Assembly (NCBI GenBank): GCA_012522735.1
Contig: JAAYJU010000253.1
Coordinates: forward strand, 1 to 61,430
DNA length: 61,430 bases
Source: Clostridiales bacterium
GTDB taxonomy: Bacteria; Bacillota; Clostridia; Lachnospirales; Lachnospiraceae
Direction: 5' to 3'
Each line of letters opens with the position of its first letter. Positions within the stretch are counted from its first letter, which is position 1. Below are positions 1 through 7,756 of this stretch, piece by piece. The position numbers and the translations under genes were made by a program. Below the pieces are notes generated by a model. That model was not told the origin of the DNA. It ran no database searches and saw nothing but the letters and a program-made list of their open reading frames with translations.

Positions 1-478
1 CTCTATAATAACTGTCGCTGTCAATACTAGGAGCCGACACTGTTTTATCAATAAATAACACCCCCTTCAAGTGGTCAATCTCATGGCATATAGCTCTTGC
101 CAATAAATCACTTCCTTCTAATTCAATATAAACACCGGTTTCATCCTGGGCACTAATGCGTACCCTTTGAGGTCGAATTACTTCTCCTGTAACGCCAGGA
201 ACACTTAAACATCCTTCTATCCCTTGCTGTTGCCCATCTTGCTCTATTATCTCAGGATTAATCAGTTTAATCAAACCTGTACCAATATCAATCACTACTA
301 ATCTCCTTAGAATTCCTATCTGCGGCGCTGCCAAACCCACTCCTTCCTCTTTGTACATTGTCTCCACCATATCTTCCAACAATATTAGCACTTTATGGTT
401 TATACTCTCAACCCTTTTTGACTGCTTACGCAATAATATATTATCATCAATATTATTTCTTATGTTTCTTATTGCCAT
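1..478 (-). CDS. def: Peptide deformylase, 3' end cut by window edge
   Basis: Removes the N-terminal formyl group from nascent proteins; cytosolic metalloenzyme. The 159 visible residues carry all three family motifs: [10 protein letters not shown] near residue 48, EGCLS near residue 95 and HEIDHL near residue 138, which together supply the Gln, Cys and two His residues around the catalytic metal. The start at 478 is chosen because GGAG lies 7 bases upstream; in-frame ATGs at 484 and 499 lack good spacing. The C-terminus runs off the left edge, so completeness cannot be judged. It follows two DUF5320 genes on the same strand with a 116-base gap, so co-transcription is possible. The family call is secure. 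Whether this is the main deformylase or a second copy cannot be told from here. Confidence 0.93.
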   Translation of the reverse strand, partial: MAIRNIRNNIDDNILLRKQSKRVESINHKVLILLEDMVETMYKEEGVGLAAPQIGILRRLVVIDIGTGLIKLINPEIIEQDGQQQGIEGCLSVPGVTGEVIRPQRVRISAQDETGVYIELEGSDLLARAICHEIDHLKGVLFIDKTVSAPSIDSDSYYR

Positions 479-594
479 CTCCATTCTCCATTCTATCATA
501 AGCTCAAAATTGTCACTACAAGCCTTCTCCTCAATTTTTACATAATATTAGAGAGGCGACAATATAGCCAGCCTCCCCAACATAAGGTCATTAA

Positions 595-897
595 TTATTC
601 ATTGCTATCTTCCATCTCGGCTAATCGCTCTTTAACCAACTTTAGCTGTTGACTAAGTAGAATTTTCTGATCAGCAAGATAAGTCTTCTCATTAATAGCT
701 AGACCATCTCCCCAGTAATCACTTCTAGAATACCCTGGTAATCCTGTTCCATAAAACTGTCTACGAAAGCCTCTTCCATATCCAACATACGGCCCATTTT
801 GAAGACGAGCTCCAAGTCCGGGATAAGCACATAATCCTGCTCCTCTTCCTGTCATTGCTCCTCTTCCCATAGGACCTGTTCCATCTAATCTTGGCAC
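595..897 (-). CDS. DUF5320 family small protein
   Basis: A 100-residue protein with the DUF5320 signature at its N-terminus: PRLDGTGPMGRGAMTGRGAG, followed by a Gly/Tyr/Arg-rich middle and a charged helical C-terminus (about residues 68-100) that could form a coiled coil. Start is GTG at 897, 7 bases after GGAGGT. That ribosome binding site overlaps the stop codon of the preceding DUF5320 gene, so the two are probably translationally coupled. The family's molecular function is not established. DUF5320 genes are often found near NifX/NifB-type, MBL-fold and P-loop genes thought to handle metal clusters, and an MBL-fold gene is present just upstream here; that link is an inference. No membrane segment is visible. 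Confidence 0.85.
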   Translation of the reverse strand: MPRLDGTGPMGRGAMTGRGAGLCAYPGLGARLQNGPYVGYGRGFRRQFYGTGLPGYSRSDYWGDGLAINEKTYLADQKILLSQQLKLVKERLAEMEDSNE

Positions 898-900
898 AAT

Positions 901-1080
901 CTACACCTCCTTCTTATTACTAGCATCAATTTTAAATAAATAAAAAAGTATTCCAAGCAACATAAGTGCCAGGCTAGCTATACCAAAAATACTCATATAA
1001 CCTCTTCTAAAGCAAAGTCCAGCACCTCTACCAGTAATTGGTCCCAATCCCAGCGGACCTGTTCCATCTAATCTTGGTAT
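901..1080 (-). CDS. DUF5320-like protein with membrane segment
   Basis: A paralogue of the next gene: IPRLDGTGPLGLGPITGRG at the N-terminus, then a single hydrophobic segment (about 20 residues) and a short charged tail. The start is uncertain. A GGAGGT lies exactly 7 bases before an ATA codon at 1080, the same geometry as GGAGGT to GTG in the neighbouring paralogue, and starting there gives the same N-terminal sequence as the paralogue (59 residues). In-frame TTG at 1107 is an alternative giving 68 residues but has no ribosome binding site. The protein may be a membrane-anchored partner of the soluble DUF5320 protein. Function unknown. Confidence 0.75.
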   Translation of the reverse strand: MPRLDGTGPLGLGPITGRGAGLCFRRGYMSIFGIASLALMLLGILFYLFKIDASNKKEV

Positions 1081-1122
1081 ATCAATCACCTCCAATGATA
1101 ATCCCAATAAAAAGTAGTAATT

Positions 1123-1170
1123 GGCATATGCCCATAATTATAATAATATAATTATTGACATATGTCAATA
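1123..1170 (-). promoter_or_regulatory. Pair of CATATG-centred palindromic operators
   Basis: Two palindromes with a common core lie between the MBL-fold gene and the DUF5320 genes: GGCATATGCC at 1123-1132 and TATTGACATATGTCAATA at 1153-1170. Aligned over 14 bases they share TTGRCATATGYCMA. Their centres are 34 bases apart, a little over three helical turns. The position just upstream of the DUF5320 genes fits a dimeric regulator binding in tandem. The regulator is not encoded in the window and the role is inferred. Confidence 0.5.
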
Positions 1171-1237
1171 TGAATTCTTTAAAAACACTCTCCTGATTAT
1201 AATTTTTTACTATATAAAATTAATTACTCCAGTTCTA

Positions 1238-2080
1238 TTAGTCATCAATTACAATAATATTACCCGTATTGTTATATATAAACTCCTTAGTAAATTCCTC
1301 CTTGATTCTTTTTATCCCTTCTTCCCCTGTACAATGAGAAAGCGCAATCAGTTTAATATTCATTGAACGAAATACCTCTATTGTCTTTTGCATTCTATTT
1401 TCATCTGCCTCAAATAAATGTGTACCTCCTACAACTGAATAAATCGGTATTCCAGTTTTTTCTGAAATTGATGTTAATATATTAGCGATTCCTACATGAG
1501 AACATCCGACAATAACAACCATTCCCTTCTTAGTAACAACCCCAAGTACAATTTCATCATCGAAATCATCATGAATTTTTAGGCCCTTTTCCACTATAAA
1601 AAATTTATCATTTCTTTTTTCAAAATTATTCCTTCTTGTAAAATGATGAAAGATCATGATATTTTCAGAAATAAAAAAGATATCCTCCTTAACCATATTC
1701 AAGTATATGTTTTTATCTAATATAAATCCCTCATCAAGAGGGTTACCATTATACTTATATGTTAGTTTATCAATCCTTTTATATTTTGGTTTGAAAAATT
1801 CCTCTCCCACAATAAGTCTTGGATATTTGCTTAGTTTGTTTACTAATTTCTTCAATCCTCCACTATGATCATAATGACCATGACTTATTATAATATAATC
1901 TAAAATATTCAAATCCTTTTTTAATATTTCTGCATTTCTTATAAAATCACCGGTTTGTCCAGTATCAAATAATATATTAATTCCATCTACTTCTATATAT
2001 AAGGATAAGCCGTGTTCATTTATAAGTCTCTTCTTATCATCCGGATTATTTTCAATCAAGGTTGTTATTTGAAGTTTCAT
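1238..2080 (-). CDS. MBL-fold metallo-hydrolase
   Basis: A 280-residue metallo-beta-lactamase-fold enzyme. It shows the metal-binding motif SHGHYDHSGG near residue 66, a later GCSHVGIANI segment near residue 194 that supplies another histidine, and a terminal SHCTGEEG near residue 249. This architecture matches the branch annotated as 7,8-dihydropterin-6-methyl-4-(beta-D-ribofuranosyl)aminobenzene 5'-phosphate synthase-like, common in anaerobes; the true substrate is unknown. It is cytosolic, with no signal peptide. ATG at 2080 follows GAGAGAG. It is the first gene of a minus-strand group with the DUF5320 genes, from which it is separated by the palindromic operators, so those may be transcribed separately. 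Confidence 0.88.
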   Translation of the reverse strand: MKLQITTLIENNPDDKKRLINEHGLSLYIEVDGINILFDTGQTGDFIRNAEILKKDLNILDYIIISHGHYDHSGGLKKLVNKLSKYPRLIVGEEFFKPKYKRIDKLTYKYNGNPLDEGFILDKNIYLNMVKEDIFFISENIMIFHHFTRRNNFEKRNDKFFIVEKGLKIHDDFDDEIVLGVVTKKGMVVIVGCSHVGIANILTSISEKTGIPIYSVVGGTHLFEADENRMQKTIEVFRSMNIKLIALSHCTGEEGIKRIKEEFTKEFIYNNTGNIIVIDD

Positions 2081-2176
2081 AATCTCTCTCCATTTTCTGT
2101 TCTAATTAGGAATTAATATCACAAGCAAAGCATAGCTCACACCTGTGATTAAATTATGATTAACTAAAAATCAAAG

Positions 2177-2357
2177 TTATTTTTTTCTAAGAACCGGAAA
2201 TAAATCTCTTTTAATTTTTGAAAAGTTTATAGTATCGATAGCTGACGTGTCAAAGGTTTTATTCACTTTTTCTAGCGATATAGTATTGTAGAATATAATG
2301 CATTTTCGCGTTCTTAGTTGCAATCCGTCCAATTTGTGCTTTATTATATTCAATCAT
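2177..2357 (-). pseudogene. Remnant of AbiEii-type toxin gene
   Basis: The remnant starts with an ATG immediately after the TAA of the AbiEi gene and reads MIEYNKAQIGRIATKN. In another frame it continues as RKCIIFYNTISLEKVNKTFD and KIKRDLFPVLRKK before a TAA at 2177. The second part matches the C-terminal third of the intact AbiEii at 6806-7756 (RKCIVFYAAIS, NFDTTAID, KIKRDLLPVIRRK). The nucleotidyltransferase core with the GG and DxD motifs is missing. The simplest reading is an internal deletion of about 0.6 kb with a frameshift at the join, leaving a non-functional toxin beside an intact antitoxin. Confidence 0.82.
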
Positions 2358-3113
2358 TTATATACCCTCACCGTTCTTTATATGGGCGATATTCTTTGGT
2401 GCAACAATTCTCCAAACCTTGTCATATACCACATCATTAGCATCCTTGGTTAAATACCGTTTACTTTTACCAATTCTCCCCAAACACACTTCAAAAAAGG
2501 TATCTGATAAACCAAGTTGTTTCCTTATGTTCCATAACAGAAACCCCATCTTCTGATACAGAAATTGATTGTTATACTCTTCTAAATACTGTAATATTTT
2601 TTTCTCCTGTAAATTATGCAGTCCCTGGACATTTGCCATCGTTTCTTCTAGTCCTGATATTTTATCAATATCCTTAAGACAGTCCACCAATGTGCGCTCT
2701 TTATTCGTTACTTTTACACCACCGCTGTATTTTACAGTTTCAATTCCTTGCTTACATTTTGCCATAATACATTGATATGTGTAACCATAAAAATCAAATG
2801 TTTGGAACTTTGTCTCTGAAGAAACATATACATCATAGTAGACCTGATCAGCCACCCCATAATACTCCATTGCTGTATGATGTGAAACATATGATGTTGG
2901 TGTGATACAACTGGCAATTTGAAATCGATTGGCAATAGGTACTCCGGTCTCTCCACTGATACAGGTATACATATTATTTCGTATTCTAACTACTGATCCC
3001 TGTTTTACGAGACGCTTAACTGCCGACCGTGCACTTTCAATTTTATCGTAATACTTACAACCATCATCCATTGTAAATACTGGTGTTTGCATTAATTCAA
3101 AATATAGATTCAT
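2358..3113 (-). CDS. abiEi: AbiEi-family antitoxin, toxin partner lost
   Basis: A type IV antitoxin and transcriptional regulator of the AbiE system, about 251 residues. An N-terminal winged helix-turn-helix (about residues 5-55) is followed by the AbiEi core with SYVSHHTAMEYYGVADQVYY, YVSSETKF and the NKERTLVDCLKD segment. It is paralogous along its whole length to the AbiEi at 7749-8516. The start at 3113 is preferred because GGTGA lies about 5 bases upstream; a GTG at 3122 is possible. The partner toxin gene directly downstream is a remnant, so this protein is an orphan antitoxin or repressor. It probably represses its own promoter through the phased AGTTTA sites upstream. Confidence 0.87.
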   Translation of the reverse strand: MNLYFELMQTPVFTMDDGCKYYDKIESARSAVKRLVKQGSVVRIRNNMYTCISGETGVPIANRFQIASCITPTSYVSHHTAMEYYGVADQVYYDVYVSSETKFQTFDFYGYTYQCIMAKCKQGIETVKYSGGVKVTNKERTLVDCLKDIDKISGLEETMANVQGLHNLQEKKILQYLEEYNNQFLYQKMGFLLWNIRKQLGLSDTFFEVCLGRIGKSKRYLTKDANDVVYDKVWRIVAPKNIAHIKNGEGI

Positions 3114-3180
3114 ATTATTCACCGTTTACTTTCCATCAATTATAGTTCATAATTAAACCGTTTTCCTATATATATAAACC

Positions 3181-3276
3181 ACTTTAACATATTTTAGAAA
3201 TATTGTCAGTTTATTTTAATAATATTTTAGTTTACCAAAAGACTGTTTTATAATCTTTTTAAACTATTTCAGTTTA
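3181..3276 (-). promoter_or_regulatory. Promoter with phased AGTTTA sites for orphan AbiEi
   Basis: CTGACA (3204-3209) and TAAAGT (3181-3186) are separated by 17 bases in minus-strand sense. AGTTTA occurs at 3208, 3229 and 3271 on the plus strand, 21 and 42 bases apart (two and four helical turns), and an inverted copy at 3260-3265 pairs with the last one. The first site overlaps the -35 box, as expected for an autorepressor. Assignment to AbiEi is inferred from the known autoregulation of AbiE operons. Confidence 0.45.
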
Positions 3277-3293
3277 ACTGATCTTTCAGAATA

Positions 3294-3376
3294 AAAAGGC
3301 TCTAAAATCCTGTAAATCGCATACATGCAATCATTACAGGCTTTTAGAGCCTCCTATAAATCCATTATAAAATTAT
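3294..3376 (-). terminator. Second copy of the tsf terminator hairpin
   Basis: A long stem-loop: GGCTCTAAAA pairs with TTTTAGAGCC, and inside it CCTGTAA pairs with TTACAGG, followed by TTTTTAT in minus-strand sense. About 81 bases are nearly identical (roughly 10 mismatches) to 8804-8886, the terminator behind tsf. It lies next to a tsf 3'-end fragment at 3435-3480, showing that the end of the tsf transcription unit was duplicated here. Confidence 0.8.
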
Positions 3377-3400
3377 ACCGAATTAATATTTTGTTAATAC

Positions 3401-3431
3401 TTTTGTAATGGTGACTGGCACCGTTACAAAA
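3401..3431. other. Strong inverted repeat beside tsf fragment
   Basis: TTTTGTAA-t-GGTG is followed by a 5-base loop and CACC-g-TTACAAAA, a 13-pair stem with one G-T pair. It sits between the tsf fragment and the copied terminator. At the same place behind the real tsf there is a different hairpin (8892-8927), so this stretch is not part of the duplicated sequence. Confidence 0.6.
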
Positions 3432-3434
3432 TTG

Positions 3435-3480
3435 TTACTGTCCCATCTGCTTTGCGAAGTTCTGAAATTCGAACTTCTAT
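3435..3480 (-). pseudogene. Fragment of the tsf 3' end
   Basis: Read on the minus strand, the fragment ends in codons for FAKQMGQ and a TAA, identical over 21 bases to the end of the real tsf gene at 8940-8960. Upstream it matches tsf again around GAAGT-CGAA and ACTTCGC with small gaps. No start or remaining gene body exists. It marks the duplication boundary of the defence island together with the copied terminator. Confidence 0.78.
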
Positions 3481-3533
3481 AATAAGCATAAATAGTGACT
3501 TTTCGAATGCTTTATGAGATATGCTCTATTTTC

Positions 3534-3556
3534 CTTACGCAAATAATTTGCGTAAG
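3534..3556. repeat. Perfect inverted repeat downstream of TOTE gene
   Basis: CTTACGCAAA and TTTGCGTAAG form a perfect 10-base inverted repeat with a 3-base loop. Shorter TACGCAA and TTGCGTA segments recur about 60 bases further on. On the minus strand no clear U tract follows, so it is not a convincing terminator for the TOTE gene. No gene is seen in 3481-3709. Confidence 0.5.
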
Positions 3557-3709
3557 ATTTCCTTTTTAAATGATACCAATCCGATTTTCATACGCAACTT
3601 TTCTATCAGTTTGCGTAAATGTGTTATGTATATAGAAATATATCGCATTTTGTTATACATCCTCTTTCTTCCCCGCCATAACCAAGCTCTCATTATCCAT
3701 CATAATCCA

Positions 3710-6670
3710 TTAGCTATTCTCCTGAATTTTCTCCCATGCTAACTCCAATAATTCTGCCGCAACCTGATGACTTTTAATACGCATGAGATTGTCCCAGGCA
3801 TCTTCTTTTCCAAGTAAGTTCATACCGCCGTGCCATACAAGCTCATCATCAATCACCGCAAAATGCTCTTCTACCTCTTCTTTTAGTTTCACTGTAATAC
3901 TTGCAAGTTTCAGTTGTTCTACTAATTCATTGCATACGTCTGGGCTACCATATGAGATATTGTCTGGTTCTCTTGTAATTACAACAGCGCTGACACCGGC
4001 TTCCAGTCTGCTCTTCACAATAAATATCAATCGTTCAATCTTATCAAGAATAATTTCAGGACTTGAGATTACGATCTTCTTTTCAGCTTCAACAAGATCC
4101 TGTTCGAATACTTCGATATAGTTACCTGAGTCATATATTGCATTTGTTATTTGCTTTGTAGTATCCTCACCAGTCCATAATGAAAATCCTATCTTTCTAT
4201 AGGTCCGTAAACGCTTTGCATACATATTATCAAAATATCTAATGTGAGAATCTATATAATCATAGACAAAAACTACCTCTTTTCCTTCATAATCTCGATT
4301 CAATCGCCCCTCATATTGTTCTAAACGTCCTTCAAAAGAAACTGGAGCTGCTAACATTAGTACGTCAAGTCTTGGAAAATCAAAGCCTTCTCCAATTTTC
4401 TGTCCTGTTGCAACAAGAATAAGGCTTTCATCCTTTGGAACTGTTTTTAGAGACAATCTGATTTCAGTATTTTCTTTATCATTATTCTTTCCATACAAAA
4501 TAAATCCGTGATTAGCACTACCTTGCAGTTTGTCATATAAATATTTCGCAGGCTCTTTATATTTTGTAAGAATAACTGGGGTATGTCCCGCTGTAATACA
4601 TTCCCTTACATCGCTAGTAATCATTTCATTTCTGACATTGCTAGAACTAATCAACCCATAGGCACGATTTATATCATTTTTACTTTCATCCGTATCAACC
4701 ACTCTGGTATATCTTGGAATGAAATAATGTCCAATTCCCTGTTCTTCAGCTCTTTCAAGCGCAGTAAATTTATGACGAAGTGGTCCAAGCATCATATATA
4801 TGATTTTGTCAAGGCTATCACCTCTTTTAGGCGTCGCTGATACACCATATACATATTTTGCATCAACCTTCTGCAATAGCTCCATAGATGTATTTGATGC
4901 AGCATGATGACATTCATCCATTATCACCATTCCATATGAATTAATTAGCTCATTAAATTTACCCCTACTATACATAGAACCAACCATAGCTACATCAATA
5001 ATTCCTGTTAATGTATTTTTGCCTCCATGTAAAATTCCAATGACACTATCTCGTTTCTTCTTACGTCCAGTCTTTGTCTCATATTCTGGTGTTTCTTCTT
5101 TAATAATAAGAAATTTATTAAGTTCATCCACCCACTGATTTAACAGATCTTTACTCTGCAATAAAATTAAAGTATTCACTTTTCTTTGTGAAATCAGGTA
5201 ACTACATACTACCGTCTTACCAAATGCAGTAGCTGCACTCAACACTCCATCGGTATAGGAAAGTAATTTCTGGGCAGCAAGATCTTGTTGTGTTCTTAAA
5301 TCCCCGTTGAATGATACTCTAATCGGGCGCCCCTTTTCTCTCTTATCTGTAATATCTATATCAATACCCGCTTTCTCACATTCTTCAATGAAAGACTCCT
5401 TCAGTCCCCGCGGAAGCCTTATATACCCATCTATATCTTTACCAAGATAAATAGCGCTAAAATTATAATAATTTGAATAGCCTAGACGCTTGTTTTTATA
5501 AAACTCTGGATTATCAAAGGCTGCCATACTACGAATCTGATTCTGTAAACGTGGCATTAAATTAAGAGTATCAACATATATGCCATTACTTAGAATCAAA
5601 TGTACTTTTCCTACAACATCTGCTTTCGTAAATCTCTCCTTCTTTTTCCATGGTTTAGGTCTTTTTTCAGTAACTGAATTGGCTAACATCCCCCTGGCTT
5701 CGGAAAGTTCTACCTTCCATTTTATCATATACTTCTCGATATCTTCAGGCGATAGCTTTTCTGTTTCTTCCAGCAAAACCTTCCATTGATCAGGATATGC
5801 ATTCCAATTTTCATCAACAAAGGCGCTATTTCCTCTTTTAAGAGCTTGGCCTTGCAATGGAAGAGCAATTAAATTACCAATACGACTAGCAACATCTTGT
5901 GAAGGATACATTCGGTCATAATAGTGAAAAGATTTCATATTAATAGAAGCGGATCCCTTGTCCAATAAAAGAAAGCCAAAATTCCTTGCTAAAGATGCAG
6001 CTATTGGTCTTTTAAAGAATATCCATACATGAGCTCCTCTTCCAGAGCGAGACCTTTCAACTAAAGACTTGATGCCATTCTGCTCGCACATTTTTCTAAG
6101 GGCATCTACTTCATCATGCCAATCATCATCCGTATTAGCGAAATCCGTCTTCTCAGCATCCTTTTCATGATTATCAAAATCGAATACAATAAATCGGCAC
6201 GTACCATCTGCCAAAAGTGGGTATACTCCAAGCACATCTGTTCCATCCTCTTTTTTGCCAACAAGATGACACACAATTTTCTTTAAATCAAGCTTAGTCC
6301 ATTTTGTATTCTCACAATCATCACAAAACATTTTTTCACCACGTTGTTTCGCACACAAGACATCATTCCATCGGTTATCACATTGCGGAAAATATCCACC
6401 TTTTTTCCCTCTTTTGGCATAAACATCTTCTCTACCCCAAAACATAGCAAAAAACCGCCTTGCTAAATTCTCAGTTATATATCTTCCAAGAATGCGCTCT
6501 CCCTGATCAGGATCGTACTCATTAATACTCTCTATTGTCTCCTCAAATGGATTATGAGCATCGAATGCAATATCAGCTTTTTTCAACTGAGATTTTAAGG
6601 CTTCATTCTCTTTTTGAAGAGCTCGCACTATTTTTCTAAGTGAGTCAAGGTCATAAGCCTCTATATTCAT
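3710..6670 (-). CDS. TOTE-type primase-helicase-PLD defence protein
   Basis: A 986-residue multidomain protein. A short coiled coil (about residues 8-35) leads into a region with four cysteines (about 97-119, ending CDDC). Next comes an archaeo-eukaryotic primase domain with FDFD near 164 and SGRGAHVW near 209. An SF2 helicase follows, with Walker A AATAFGKT near 480, DECHH near 585, SATP near 612 and QYEGRLNR near 785. The C-terminal 130 residues resemble a PLD-like nuclease, with HFAVIDDELVWHGG near 936. This order matches primase-helicase proteins of the TOTE conflict systems, thought to act against invading DNA; activity here is inferred. The start at 6670 follows GGAGG by 7 bases. It stands alone between two AbiE modules, with 135 bases to the AbiEii stop. 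Confidence 0.85.
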   Translation of the reverse strand: MNIEAYDLDSLRKIVRALQKENEALKSQLKKADIAFDAHNPFEETIESINEYDPDQGERILGRYITENLARRFFAMFWGREDVYAKRGKKGGYFPQCDNRWNDVLCAKQRGEKMFCDDCENTKWTKLDLKKIVCHLVGKKEDGTDVLGVYPLLADGTCRFIVFDFDNHEKDAEKTDFANTDDDWHDEVDALRKMCEQNGIKSLVERSRSGRGAHVWIFFKRPIAASLARNFGFLLLDKGSASINMKSFHYYDRMYPSQDVASRIGNLIALPLQGQALKRGNSAFVDENWNAYPDQWKVLLEETEKLSPEDIEKYMIKWKVELSEARGMLANSVTEKRPKPWKKKERFTKADVVGKVHLILSNGIYVDTLNLMPRLQNQIRSMAAFDNPEFYKNKRLGYSNYYNFSAIYLGKDIDGYIRLPRGLKESFIEECEKAGIDIDITDKREKGRPIRVSFNGDLRTQQDLAAQKLLSYTDGVLSAATAFGKTVVCSYLISQRKVNTLILLQSKDLLNQWVDELNKFLIIKEETPEYETKTGRKKKRDSVIGILHGGKNTLTGIIDVAMVGSMYSRGKFNELINSYGMVIMDECHHAASNTSMELLQKVDAKYVYGVSATPKRGDSLDKIIYMMLGPLRHKFTALERAEEQGIGHYFIPRYTRVVDTDESKNDINRAYGLISSSNVRNEMITSDVRECITAGHTPVILTKYKEPAKYLYDKLQGSANHGFILYGKNNDKENTEIRLSLKTVPKDESLILVATGQKIGEGFDFPRLDVLMLAAPVSFEGRLEQYEGRLNRDYEGKEVVFVYDYIDSHIRYFDNMYAKRLRTYRKIGFSLWTGEDTTKQITNAIYDSGNYIEVFEQDLVEAEKKIVISSPEIILDKIERLIFIVKSRLEAGVSAVVITREPDNISYGSPDVCNELVEQLKLASITVKLKEEVEEHFAVIDDELVWHGGMNLLGKEDAWDNLMRIKSHQVAAELLELAWEKIQENS

Positions 6671-6805
6671 TCCTGTACCTCCAACTTGATAAACCATGTA
6701 CAAATTTGTGCTTCTTCTGCTAAATATAACATACCCAGATCCCTTCTATCTTCGGGATCATTTCTATGTTAGATTCTCTCTTAGGGGAGTTCGTCATAAT
6801 TTCAT

Positions 6806-7756
6806 TTATCTTATTTTCCATAAAGCCATTGGATGATTCTTAATACGGTCAAGGATCTCCTTATCCTCAAATAACAGTTCTGGAATGTATTCACCGTTTT
6901 CAAACTTGTTCAGAAATTCCTTCTCTTCCATTGTCAGGACCATTAAATCAGAAATATATTCTTTGACAAGCTTCTTTGCTGCCTCCAACTCAAAATAATC
7001 TTTTCTCCTAATAACAGGAAGCAAATCCCTTTTTATCTTTTGTTTTGTAATCAAGTCAATAGCCGTGGTATCAAAATTCTTGTTTATACTGTTTTTCTCC
7101 CTGGCTGATATGGCTGCATAGAATACAATGCACTTTCTTAGCATCCCCTCTTCTGATTCATCAAATAGACCAAAGTGGATCATATTTCTTGTATCATATA
7201 AATCCCTTGTCGCTGCTCTACTAATTAATGCATTAATCTTGCCGCCATAAATCTCTAGTGGAGCTAGAGATTTCACTTTATACTCACTGGAGAAATGTTC
7301 TGTAATGATTGGTCTTTCCTCTGCTTCAAGTATATGGGATCGTAGTGAGTAATTGATTTCAATTTTAATGTTATCTTTATTTCCACTAGCTCCCATATAA
7401 TCATAGACCCATGAGTCCAAGCTATGAGGATTTTTTGTCTTCGGATTTTTTGAGTAACCTTGTGACACCATATAGTGATCAATTGTCCTATTAATGACTT
7501 CTCTACTCTCAAGCATTTCCTCTCTACTGTTGGTAATTAAATAATCCAAATCTATATCAACAGAAAGACGAGGCAAGTTAAAAATAGTTAGATTAATGGC
7601 TGTTCCACCTTTTAAAGCAAGACTATCTTTTAAAATTGGATTTGTATTTAGATATTCCAAAATATCCGCTAGCCTCGTTACCTTTTCTAATGTATCTCTT
7701 ACAAATCCCAACTCTTCTGCTTTCTTTCCTAAATATATAATATCGTAATCAGACAA
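6806..7756 (-). CDS. abiEii: AbiEii-family nucleotidyltransferase toxin
   Basis: The toxin half of a type IV toxin-antitoxin and phage abortive-infection system, 316 residues. It shows the nucleotidyltransferase signature LKGGTAINL near residue 48 and VDIDLDY near residue 66 (the DxD metal-binding pair), plus a conserved KINALISRAATRDLYD region near residue 180. Known AbiEii-type proteins transfer nucleotides, in some cases to tRNA, and stop growth. TTG at 7756 is preferred, because GGGAGG lies 8 bases upstream; the GTG at 7765 lies within that site. It overlaps the AbiEi stop by 8 bases, which fits tight coupling to the antitoxin. The gene appears intact. Confidence 0.9.
   Translation of the reverse strand: MSDYDIIYLGKKAEELGFVRDTLEKVTRLADILEYLNTNPILKDSLALKGGTAINLTIFNLPRLSVDIDLDYLITNSREEMLESREVINRTIDHYMVSQGYSKNPKTKNPHSLDSWVYDYMGASGNKDNIKIEINYSLRSHILEAEERPIITEHFSSEYKVKSLAPLEIYGGKINALISRAATRDLYDTRNMIHFGLFDESEEGMLRKCIVFYAAISAREKNSINKNFDTTAIDLITKQKIKRDLLPVIRRKDYFELEAAKKLVKEYISDLMVLTMEEKEFLNKFENGEYIPELLFEDKEILDRIKNHPMALWKIR

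Noticed and set aside
1121-1366. Plus-strand open frame in the MBL promoter region
   Set aside because: It overlaps the MBL gene, lacks a ribosome binding site and has AT-driven composition.
3534-3556. Terminator of the TOTE gene
   Set aside because: The perfect inverted repeat is not followed by a U tract on the minus strand, so it is listed only as a repeat.
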